A stretch of 25,980 bases of DNA from an uncultured Collinsella sp. (lineage in GTDB: Bacteria; Actinomycetota; Coriobacteriia; Coriobacteriales; Coriobacteriaceae). The translations under genes were made by a program, and so were the position numbers. The stretch lies in the NCBI GenBank assembly GCA_902470905.1, contig CABRIC010000024.1, positions 1-25,980 of the forward strand, read 5' to 3'. The notes beneath the pieces are model-generated. The model saw only the letters and a program-made list of their open reading frames with translations, was not told the origin of the DNA and made no database searches. Positions 16,981-23,894 of the stretch are shown here, piece after piece; position 1 is the first letter of the stretch, and every line of letters starts with the position of its first letter.

Positions 16981-19812
16981 CTACTCCCCCAGCAGGGCCT
17001 TCTCGGGCGTGATCGGCAGTGAGCGCACCTGGTGGCCGGTGGCGTGTGCCACGGCCGAGGCCACGGCGGCGAGCGGCGTGTTGATGACGACCTCGCCGAT
17101 CGACTTGGCGCCAAACGGACCCGTCGGCTCGTAGCTCGGCTCAAAGGCCACGCGAATGCTGCCGATATCCAGGCGCGTGGGCAGCTTGTAGCTCATAAAG
17201 TTGCCGGTGCGCAGGCGGCCGCGATCATCATGCTCGACAATCTCGTAGAGCGCGTGGCCGATACCTTGGGCAATGCCGCCCTCGGCCTGGACGCGCGCGA
17301 GTGCCTCGTTGATCACGGTACCGCAGTCGACGGCCGCCGCGTAATCGACCACAGTCACCTTGCCGGTGGCCTTGTCGACCTCGACCTCGGCAATGCCGGC
17401 CATAAACGGCGGAGGCGAAACAGGCAGGCAGGCAGAGGCGTGCGAGGTCAGCGCGTCGCCGCCTGCGATGTTCTTAACGCACAGGTTGGCAAAGTCGCGC
17501 AGCGTGAGGTAACGGCCGCGCTCACGGGCGGCGCGCTCATCGGACAGGCGCACGTACTGGCCATCAAAGACCACGTCGGCGGCGTCCACATCCCACATCT
17601 GGGCGGCCTTGGCGCAAATCTTCTCGCGCAGCTCGGTCGCGGCGTTCTTGGCGGCAAGGCCCGTCACGTAGGTACCGGAGCTCGCGTACGAGCCGGCGTC
17701 GAACGGCGACACATCGGTGTCCACGCCGCGCACCACGATCAGCGAGCTCTCCACGCCCAGCTCCTCGGCGGCAATCTGCGCCAGGATCGTGTCGACGCCC
17801 ATGCCGTTATCGGTAGCGCCGGTCGAAAGCGTAATAAAGCCGTCCTCTTCCAGGCGCATGTCGATGCCGGCGATATCCACGTTGGAGATGCCCGAGCCCT
17901 GCATGGTGAGCGCGCAGCCCAGGGCGCGCACGCGGTCGCCCAGGTCCACGGCCAGAGGCTTGTCGCGCCAGCCGATCATGTCCATCGCACGCAGCAGGCA
18001 GCGGTCGAGCGCGCAGGCGTTGAGCTTCTCGTTGTAGTACTGCGGCATGATCTCGCCCTCGTGCACCATGTTCTTAAGGCGCAGGTCGGCGGGGTCCATG
18101 TGCAACATGTCGGCGAGCTCGTTGACGGCACTCTCCACGGCAAACTGGCCCTGGGTGGCACCGTAGCCACGATACGCGCCGCCGCGGTTGGTATTGGTGT
18201 AGACGGCGTCCCAGCTAAAGCGGCTCGCCTTCACGTGGTTGTAGATGGGCAAGCTCTTGTGTCCTGAGAGGCCGATCGTCGTGGTGGCGTGCTCGCCGTA
18301 CGCGCCAGCGTTGGACAACGTGTGCAGGTCGATGGCCGTGATGGTGCCGTCGTTCATGGCGCCAAGCTTAACGGTCATCTGCATCTGGTGGCGCGAGTTG
18401 CCCGCGGTGATGGTCTCCTCGCGGGTGTAGCAGCAATAGCTCGGACGGCCAGTCTGCTGGGTCACGAACGCCACGAAGATCTCGCAGCAGCCCGTCTGCT
18501 TGGAGCCAAAGCCGCCGCCGATGCGCGGCTTAATAACCTGCACCTGCGACTGCGGAATGTCGAGCGACTGTGCGACCATGCGGCGCACGTGGAAGGGCAC
18601 CTGCGTAGAGGTGGTCACCGAGATGCGGCCGAACGCGTCGGTCGTCGCGAAGGCGCGGAAGGTCTCCATGGGCGCAGTCTGCGTGGCCTGGCTGGTGTAG
18701 GTGCGGGTGAAGACGATGTCGCTCTGGGCAAACGCCTCGTCAAGGTTGCCAAAATCGCTGGTACCGCTGCATACCAAGTTGCGCGGGACGTCGCCGCCCT
18801 GCGGGAACATAAAGGTCACGTCGCCCTCGGGGTGGACCACGATGTCATTATCGAGCGCCTGGGTAAAGTCGAGCAGCGGCTCGAGCACCTCATAGTCGAC
18901 CTTGATGAGCTTGAGCGCCTTGTCGGCGGCCTCCTCGGTCTCAGCGGCGACGATCGCCACCTCCTCGTTTTGGTAACGGACGAGGTTCTCGAGGATCAAG
19001 CGGTCGTAGGGACTCGGCTGCGGATAGCTCTGGCCGGCGATGGTAAAGCGGCGCTTGGGCACGTCCTCGTAGGTGTAAACGCCCACCACGCCGGGCACCT
19101 TCAGGGCGCGCGACGTATCGATGGAGCGAATCTTGGCGCGGGCATAGGGGCTGCGCTTGAGTTTAACGATGAGCGCGCCGGCGGGCACCATATCGCCCGT
19201 GTAGACGGGACGGCCCTCGAGCAGGGCCTTCGAATCCTTCTTGGGCTGCTTGTGGGTGATCTGCTTGTAGGTGACGCCGTCGCAGCTGGTGTCGTTGACC
19301 GGCAGCTCGGGCAACTCAAAGCCCACCTGTACGCCAGACTCGTTGAGGAAACGAACGATGGCGCGCAGCTGGCTCTCGTAGCCGCTGCAACGGCAGAGGT
19401 TGCCGGCGAGCTGGCGCGAGAGCTCCTCGCGCGTGGCGACAAGGCTTGGGTCCTCTTTAGCGGCGCGGGCGAGCGCCAGCACGTTCATGATGAGGCCGGG
19501 GGCGCAAAAACCGCACTGCTCGGCACCTTCGGCAGCCATTGCGCGGGCCAGTGCCTCGGACTCGGCCTTGAGGCCCTCGAGCGTGGTGATGGAGCGGCCC
19601 TCGACGCGGGCGGCGGGAACCGAGCAGCTCAGCACCGGGTCGCCGTCGAGCCACACCGTGCACAGACCGCAGTTGGTGGTTTCGCAGGCGCAGCGCACCG
19701 ACGCGCAACCCTGCTCGCGCAGCAGCGCAAAGAGCATGGTGTCGGGCGCAATCTGAACCTTGACTTTGCGGCCGTTGAGTGTAAAGGAAAGATCGATGAG
19801 TTTGGCAGCCAT
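16981..19812 (-). CDS. Molybdenum hydroxylase, fused [2Fe-2S] and molybdopterin-binding subunit (XdhD-like)
   Basis: 943 residues, a fusion of the normally separate iron-sulfur and molybdopterin subunits of the xanthine dehydrogenase family. Plant-type cluster ligands are C43-x4-C48-x2-C51 and C63. The second cluster has C100-x2-C103 and C140-x-C142. The molybdopterin domain carries GGGFGSK (432-438), NRGGAYRGYG (542-551) and GAKSIGE with the catalytic Glu at 907. The domain order and length match E. coli XdhD (956 residues). The likely reaction is hydroxylation of a purine or other N-heterocycle with electrons passed to the FAD subunit encoded just upstream. The start codon overlaps the previous stop by 1 nt (TAATG). 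The substrate and whether the site carries Se or S cannot be read from sequence. Confidence 0.9.
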   Translation of the reverse strand: MAAKLIDLSFTLNGRKVKVQIAPDTMLFALLREQGCASVRCACETTNCGLCTVWLDGDPVLSCSVPAARVEGRSITTLEGLKAESEALARAMAAEGAEQCGFCAPGLIMNVLALARAAKEDPSLVATREELSRQLAGNLCRCSGYESQLRAIVRFLNESGVQVGFELPELPVNDTSCDGVTYKQITHKQPKKDSKALLEGRPVYTGDMVPAGALIVKLKRSPYARAKIRSIDTSRALKVPGVVGVYTYEDVPKRRFTIAGQSYPQPSPYDRLILENLVRYQNEEVAIVAAETEEAADKALKLIKVDYEVLEPLLDFTQALDNDIVVHPEGDVTFMFPQGGDVPRNLVCSGTSDFGNLDEAFAQSDIVFTRTYTSQATQTAPMETFRAFATTDAFGRISVTTSTQVPFHVRRMVAQSLDIPQSQVQVIKPRIGGGFGSKQTGCCEIFVAFVTQQTGRPSYCCYTREETITAGNSRHQMQMTVKLGAMNDGTITAIDLHTLSNAGAYGEHATTTIGLSGHKSLPIYNHVKASRFSWDAVYTNTNRGGAYRGYGATQGQFAVESAVNELADMLHMDPADLRLKNMVHEGEIMPQYYNEKLNACALDRCLLRAMDMIGWRDKPLAVDLGDRVRALGCALTMQGSGISNVDIAGIDMRLEEDGFITLSTGATDNGMGVDTILAQIAAEELGVESSLIVVRGVDTDVSPFDAGSYASSGTYVTGLAAKNAATELREKICAKAAQMWDVDAADVVFDGQYVRLSDERAARERGRYLTLRDFANLCVKNIAGGDALTSHASACLPVSPPPFMAGIAEVEVDKATGKVTVVDYAAAVDCGTVINEALARVQAEGGIAQGIGHALYEIVEHDDRGRLRTGNFMSYKLPTRLDIGSIRVAFEPSYEPTGPFGAKSIGEVVINTPLAAVASAVAHATGHQVRSLPITPEKALLGE

Positions 19813-20726
19813 TAGCGCACCTCGCTAGAATCGACGCCGGGCACGCGGCGGCAGGAATACTCGTCCGTGGCGAACTTAGGGATCTGCACGGTCTCGAGCT
19901 CGCGGGAAAGCGCGGTCGAAAGCTCGATGCCGGCGGCGCGGCGCACGGCCTGGACGGCGAGCGGTGCCGAGATGCGACGACGGTACTCGGCCGAGCCCCA
20001 CAGGTTGGTGCCGTAACTCAGCGCGCGTACGGACGCGGCAAGGGCACGCAGCTCGTCCTCGGAAGGCTGCTCGTTCACCAGGCCGCACGCCTCGCCCTGC
20101 AGCAAGGTCGCGCGCAGCGGACGGGCGCCCACGGTGACATGCCAGCTGTTGTCCCACCAGGCGGCGGTGACGTTGAGCGAGGGGAAGTCGGTCGCGGCCT
20201 TGCGCACGGCCTCATAGCTCGCACGGTAATCGTGCTTGACGACTACGACATGCTCGATCACGTCGCGCACGTAGCCCATGTCCACGAACTCCGCGAGCGG
20301 CACGCGGCCGGCGCCCGTCAGCTCAACATAGGAATCGAGCGCGAGGAAGGCGGAGAGAACGTCCGAGAAGCCAAAGCGGCCGTAGATGCTGCCGCCCACC
20401 GTGGCGGTATTGCGCAGCTGCACGCCCACGATGTCGTGGACGGCGAACTCAAAGACATTGTTGACAAGCGCATTGAGCCCGACATGACGCTCGAGCTGGC
20501 GCAGGGTGCACATGGCACCGATGCGAAACTCGGTCTCGGTCTCCTCGATTTGATCGAGTCCGCAGGCCGAAAGGTCAATCGCCGTCGCCACACGACGCGA
20601 ACCCAGGCGCATCCAGATGCCACCGCCCACAATCTTGTTGTTGCGGTTCTTCTGCAAGAGCTCATAGGCTTCGGCCGCGTTTCCAACACGGACGTAGGTA
20701 CCGAACTTGAGCACGTTCTCCCCCAT
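19812..20726 (-). CDS. Molybdenum hydroxylase FAD-binding subunit
   Basis: 304 residues. The CO dehydrogenase flavoprotein / molybdopterin dehydrogenase FAD domain is seen in KIVGGGIWMRLG (about 32-43) and NTATVGGSIYGRFGFSDVLSAFLALDSYVEL (about 107-136). The C-terminal region (FPSLNVTAAWW to the end) is the CO_deh_flav_C domain. It should accept electrons from the two clusters of the downstream fused subunit, as YgfM is thought to do for XdhD. The ATG at 20726 has GGAGAG unusually close; a GTG four codons in, preceded by GGGGGAG, is an alternative. Translational coupling to the next gene is by a 1-nt overlap. Confidence 0.88.
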   Translation of the reverse strand: MGENVLKFGTYVRVGNAAEAYELLQKNRNNKIVGGGIWMRLGSRRVATAIDLSACGLDQIEETETEFRIGAMCTLRQLERHVGLNALVNNVFEFAVHDIVGVQLRNTATVGGSIYGRFGFSDVLSAFLALDSYVELTGAGRVPLAEFVDMGYVRDVIEHVVVVKHDYRASYEAVRKAATDFPSLNVTAAWWDNSWHVTVGARPLRATLLQGEACGLVNEQPSEDELRALAASVRALSYGTNLWGSAEYRRRISAPLAVQAVRRAAGIELSTALSRELETVQIPKFATDEYSCRRVPGVDSSEVR

Positions 20727-20741
20727 CTCTCCACTTGTCCA

Positions 20742-20757
20742 GTACTTTTAAGTGTAC
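20742..20757. promoter_or_regulatory. 16-nt GTAC...GTAC palindrome upstream of the hydroxylase operon
   Basis: GTACTTTTAAGTGTAC is a palindrome with the form GTACnnTTAAnnGTAC. It lies 15 nt upstream of the FAD-subunit start. The position suits an operator, but no promoter with good -35 and -10 boxes could be placed. Confidence 0.3.
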
Positions 20758-20805
20758 CAAACGAGGGGCCGCACACCGTTTTAGGACAAAATCCACCCAC
20801 CCATC

Positions 20806-20880
20806 CATAACTTGCGGTGAAATACGGACTGATTAGCCGTTCTGGGACACTAAACAGTCCGTATTTCACCGCAAGTTATG
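20806..20880. repeat. TTGCGGTGRAATA palindromic element, copy 4
   Basis: Perfect 26-bp arms (20806-20831 and 20855-20880) carry TTGCGGTGAAATACGGACTG. It is the only fully paired copy in the window. It lies just beyond the gdhA terminator. Confidence 0.9.
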
Positions 20881-20902
20881 AAGAGTCCCCCGGGATAGAA
20901 AA

Positions 20903-20929
20903 GGCTCCCAGCCAAGATGACTGGGAGCC
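20903..20929 (-). terminator. gdhA terminator
   Basis: GGCTCCCAG / CTGGGAGCC with a 9-nt loop is followed on the minus strand by TTTTCT. It starts about 28 nt after the gdhA stop. Confidence 0.85.
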
Positions 20930-20956
20930 TCATCACATGCTATGTCAAGCAAAGAT

Positions 20957-22312
20957 TTAGCAGACGCCCTGGGCGAGCATGGCGTCGGCGACCTTCAGGA
21001 AGCCGGCGATGTTGGCGCCCATGACAAAGTTGCCCTCCTGGCCATACTCCTTGGCGGTGTCGTCCACGTTGTGGAACATGCCGCGCATGAGCTGCTCGAG
21101 CTTGCCGTCGACCTCCTCGAAGGTCCAGGACAGGTGCTCGGCATTCTGGCTCATCTCCAGACCGGACACGAGCACGCCGCCGGCGTTGGCAGCCTTACCG
21201 GGCATAAAGGCGACGCCGTTCTCCTGGAAGTAGGTTGTGGCCTCGATGGTCGTGGGCATGTTCGCGCCCTCGCCGACCACCTTGCAGCCGTTGGCGACGA
21301 GCGCCTGGGCGTCCTCGAGCAGCAGCGTGTTCTCGCGAGCGCAGGGCAGTGCGATGTCGCAAGGAAGCTGCCACACGCCGCGGCCGTCGCCCTCGTGCCA
21401 CACGGCGTTGGGCTTCTCGTCAACGTACATAGCGAGCGTGACGCCCTTGTCGTGGCCAGAGCGCTTCTTGTTGTAGACGTGCTCGAGCACGGTGTAGTCG
21501 ATGCCGTCGGGATCCTCGACCCAGCCGTGGGTATCGGAGCAGGCCAGCACCTTGCCGCCGAGCTGGGCGACCTTCTGGACCGCGTAGATGGCGACGTTAC
21601 CGGAGCCGTGAACGACGACGTTCTTGCCCTCGAAGGAGTCGCCGCGGCTCTTGAGGTACTCGTCCACAAAGTAGACCAGACCGTAACCGGTGGCCTCGGT
21701 ACGGGCGAGCGAGCCGCCAAAGGAGAGGCCCTTGCCAGTGAGGACGCCGGTCCACTCGTTGGTCAGACGCTTGTACTGACCGAACATGTAGGCAACCTCG
21801 CGGCCGCCAACGCCCAGGTCGCCGGCGGGAACGTCGGTGTTGGGGCCAATGTGGCGATAGAGCTCGGTCATGAAGGACTGGCAGAAGTGCATGATCTCGT
21901 TGTTGGACTTGCCCTTGGGGTCAAAGTCGGAGCCGCCCTTGCCGCCGCCCATGGGAAGGGTGGTCAGGCTGTTCTTGAGAATCTGCTCCAGACCCAGGAA
22001 CTTGAGCATACCCAAGGTGACCGTCGGGTTAAAGCGCAGACCGCCCTTGTAGGGTCCAATGGCAGAGTTGAACTCGACGCGATAACCGCGGTTGACCTGA
22101 ACCTTGCCCTGGTCGTCGATCCAGGGAACACGGAACATGACGATGCGCTCGGGCTCGACGAGGCGCTCCAGCAGGGCGGCCTCCTCGTACTCGGGGTGGG
22201 CGTCGAGCGCCGGCTGGATCGTGCCGAGGATCTCGGTCGCGGCCTGGATGAACTCAGGCTGCTCGGGATAGCGGGCCTTGAGCTCTTCGAGAACTTTCTG
22301 CGTGTAGCTCAT
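20957..22312 (-). CDS. gdhA: Glutamate dehydrogenase
   Basis: 451 residues, the hexameric ~450-residue class. It interconverts glutamate with 2-oxoglutarate and ammonia. Substrate and catalytic residues fall at K89 (GPYKGGLRF), K125 (PMGGGKGGSDFDP) and D165 (PAGDLGVGGRE), the same numbering I recall for the Clostridium symbiosum enzyme. The nucleotide-binding GSGNVA follows near residue 238. The similarity style suggests the NADP-type assimilatory enzyme, but coenzyme choice is not certain. The start is clear: GGAGGAAGC just before ATG 22312. It is a single gene with its own terminator. The leader holds a 6-bp CGCGGC/GCCGCG hairpin (22348-22368). Confidence 0.96.
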   Translation of the reverse strand: MSYTQKVLEELKARYPEQPEFIQAATEILGTIQPALDAHPEYEEAALLERLVEPERIVMFRVPWIDDQGKVQVNRGYRVEFNSAIGPYKGGLRFNPTVTLGMLKFLGLEQILKNSLTTLPMGGGKGGSDFDPKGKSNNEIMHFCQSFMTELYRHIGPNTDVPAGDLGVGGREVAYMFGQYKRLTNEWTGVLTGKGLSFGGSLARTEATGYGLVYFVDEYLKSRGDSFEGKNVVVHGSGNVAIYAVQKVAQLGGKVLACSDTHGWVEDPDGIDYTVLEHVYNKKRSGHDKGVTLAMYVDEKPNAVWHEGDGRGVWQLPCDIALPCARENTLLLEDAQALVANGCKVVGEGANMPTTIEATTYFQENGVAFMPGKAANAGGVLVSGLEMSQNAEHLSWTFEEVDGKLEQLMRGMFHNVDDTAKEYGQEGNFVMGANIAGFLKVADAMLAQGVC

Positions 22313-22525
22313 GCTTCCTCCAATGATGGGAAACGAAAAATGTCGGTCGCGGCACCCTATGCGCCGCGAACTTTATCGAGTATGGATAATATCGCACTGT
22401 TGCAGCAAAGTTTCGCATAAGCCGACGAGCAGATGTTTCGTTTTGATTACGATGCAGGTAGAAGCGTTTTTGAGTGCCTGACATGCAAAACCCGTGTTTC
22501 AAACCTGTTTCGTCCACGTGTTCCA

Positions 22526-22556
22526 AACCACCACATTGGGCACCTTTGTGGTGGTG
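22526..22556 (-). terminator. Hairpin after the DUF3343 gene
   Basis: AACCACCACA (22526-22535) and TGTGGTGGT (22547-22555) form a 9-bp stem beginning 8 nt after the DUF3343 stop. The tail is T-poor on the minus strand, so it is a weak terminator candidate. Confidence 0.4.
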
Positions 22557-22563
22557 TTGGTGG

Positions 22564-22959
22564 TTAGAGGACAAGCTGATGGTAGTCGGCGGGGGTTATA
22601 CGGCCTTCGGTGGCGGCACGGAAGGCGGCGAGGGCATCGCCCGAGAACGGCATGGCCCAGCACAGGCCGCAACCTGCGGTAATGGAGCCGGGCAGCGGCA
22701 TGATGCGCCCGGGCACACCGGCGGCAAGGCACAGCTGCTCGCATTCCATCACATCGAAGGTGCTATCGAACGAAACGATGATCTTGCGTTCATGGTCGAG
22801 AGCATCACCGGACGGGCCTTCGCGGTGTGCATCGCGATACGCCGCGGCGGCCGCTTCCTCTTCCGCAGTATGTCCACAGCCACCGCAACCGCAGGTACAG
22901 GGTTCGGACCCGTCGCAAGTGCAAGGTTCTCCCGTGTCGGGACAAATATCGTGAGACAT
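22564..22959 (-). CDS. DUF3343 (putative Se/S carrier-like) protein with Cys-rich N-terminus
   Basis: 131 residues; ATG 22959 has GGAG 6 nt upstream. Residues 1-30 hold seven Cys (6, 13, 15, 21, 23, 25, 28) and His30, including a doubled EPCTC motif. A hydrophilic Ala/Glu linker follows to about residue 57. Residues 58-131 match the DUF3343 fold (PF11823, named putative Se/S carrier protein-like), with KIIVSFDSTFDVMECEQLC and the hallmark MPLPGSITAGCGLCW carrying C97 and C100. It starts 15 nt after the mobA stop, so the two are an operon, close to selB and tRNA-Sec. A role in delivering Se or S to the molybdenum enzyme or to selenium metabolism is inference from family name and context; no activity is shown. 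Confidence 0.75.
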   Translation of the reverse strand: MSHDICPDTGEPCTCDGSEPCTCGCGGCGHTAEEEAAAAAYRDAHREGPSGDALDHERKIIVSFDSTFDVMECEQLCLAAGVPGRIMPLPGSITAGCGLCWAMPFSGDALAAFRAATEGRITPADYHQLVL

Positions 22960-22974
22960 GGCAACTCCAATCGT

Positions 22975-23607
22975 CTAGGCGAGTAACTCGGCCGCCGCAA
23001 ACTCCTCGGGCGTATTGACGTTCTCGAAGCAGAGCGTCGAGCCCGCGGCCTTAACGATCTGCGGCTCATCCATATAACCGGCCTGAACGCGATTGATCAG
23101 ACAGCGAATGCGCTGTCGGTCGCAGGAGAGCAGCTCTTGGGCAACCGGCGCACACGCGTCACGGCGCCAGACGGCGCAAAGCGGCTCAATCCCCCGCTCC
23201 TCGCGCGGCACGCACACATCGAGCGCCTCGGCCTCAGCACGATCGGCAAGCGCGCCGATGAGTTCCGGCGAGACAAACGGCATATCGCAGGCGACGATCG
23301 CCACGAGAGGCAGCCGAGCCGCAGCCAGCGAGCTCGCGATGCCGCGCATGGCGCCTGCCGACCCTTCAAGGTCCGCTACCACGCGTGGTACAAGACCGCC
23401 AAACGCGCGCTCCTCAAGATAGGCAAGCTCGCTGGGACGCGAGGTCGTCACGACCAATTCGCCGGCAACTTGCGCCAGCCGACCCAGTACGCGTTCGATG
23501 AGCGGCTCGCCGCAAAACAACATCCGCGCCTTATCGCAACCCATGCGCGAGGACAGCCCACCCGCTTGGACGACACAAGAAAGATCGGCACGTCTTACGG
23601 TAGTCAT
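22975..23607 (-). CDS. mobA: Molybdenum cofactor guanylyltransferase
   Basis: 210 residues from ATG 23607, with GGAGGTG 9 nt upstream; the in-frame ATG at 23625 overlaps that ribosome site. The nucleotidyltransferase signature AGGLSSRMGCDK is at residues 15-26, and VACDMPFVSPEL holds the metal-binding Asp. MobA transfers GMP from GTP to molybdopterin. The close paralog MocA (CTP-using) and the YgfJ-type proteins found with selenium-dependent hydroxylases share these motifs, so the exact nucleotide is not certain. It is followed by the DUF3343 gene in the same operon. Confidence 0.82.
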   Translation of the reverse strand: MTTVRRADLSCVVQAGGLSSRMGCDKARMLFCGEPLIERVLGRLAQVAGELVVTTSRPSELAYLEERAFGGLVPRVVADLEGSAGAMRGIASSLAAARLPLVAIVACDMPFVSPELIGALADRAEAEALDVCVPREERGIEPLCAVWRRDACAPVAQELLSCDRQRIRCLINRVQAGYMDEPQIVKAAGSTLCFENVNTPEEFAAAELLA

Positions 23608-23699
23608 ACGGCAAAACACCTCCATCGGCGCGTTCTAAACCCAGCGCACGGGGCAAATACCGTAGGCGACAAGGCAGACGACACGGCGGACCCGCACAA

Positions 23700-23752
23700 A
23701 AACAAAACAGCGCCCTTGCGGCACGCAGCAAGACCGCGAGCACAAAAGCGCT
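23700..23752 (-). terminator. Probable terminator after tRNA-Sec
   Basis: Nested inverted arms AGCGC/GCGCT (23709-23713, 23748-23752) and CTTGC/GCAAG (23715-23719, 23728-23732) are followed on the minus strand by TGTTTTGTTTTTG. It lies 10 nt after the tRNA CCA and separates it from mobA. Confidence 0.5.
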
Positions 23753-23761
23753 GGTAGCGTA

Positions 23762-23858
23762 TGGCGGGAACGTATGTGAATCGAACACATCCAAGACGTT
23801 TTGCACGCCTCGCAACGGTTTTGAGGACCGCGGAGCCCACCGGAGCCCATCCGTTCCC
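23762..23858 (-). tRNA. selC: tRNA-Sec (anticodon UCA)
   Basis: 97-nt tRNA. The acceptor GGGAACG pairs with CGTTCCC, followed by discriminator G and encoded CCA. The anticodon stem CGGT/ACCG encloses CTCAAA with TCA at 23822-23824 (plus coordinates). The long acceptor/T extension and large variable arm (GCGAGGCGTGC) are typical of bacterial selenocysteine tRNA. It lies 36 nt after the selB stop, the only substrate-tRNA partner of SelB. Confidence 0.95.
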
Positions 23859-23870
23859 AAGTGCGGCGGT

Positions 23871-23876
23871 ATTTTA
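23871..23876 (-). promoter_or_regulatory. -10 box for tRNA-Sec
   Basis: TAAAAT on the minus strand lies 13 nt before the tRNA-Sec 5' end, inside the selB-tRNA gap. The -35 (CTAGAT at 17 nt) is poor, so read-through from selB is also possible. Confidence 0.35.
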
Positions 23877-23894
23877 CCAAACCGAGCAGCCAAT

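Noticed and set aside
6677..20880. CRISPR-like array from the repeated TTGCGGTG motif
   Set aside because: Copies are kilobases apart, each is a closed palindrome, and there are no regular spacers or cas genes.
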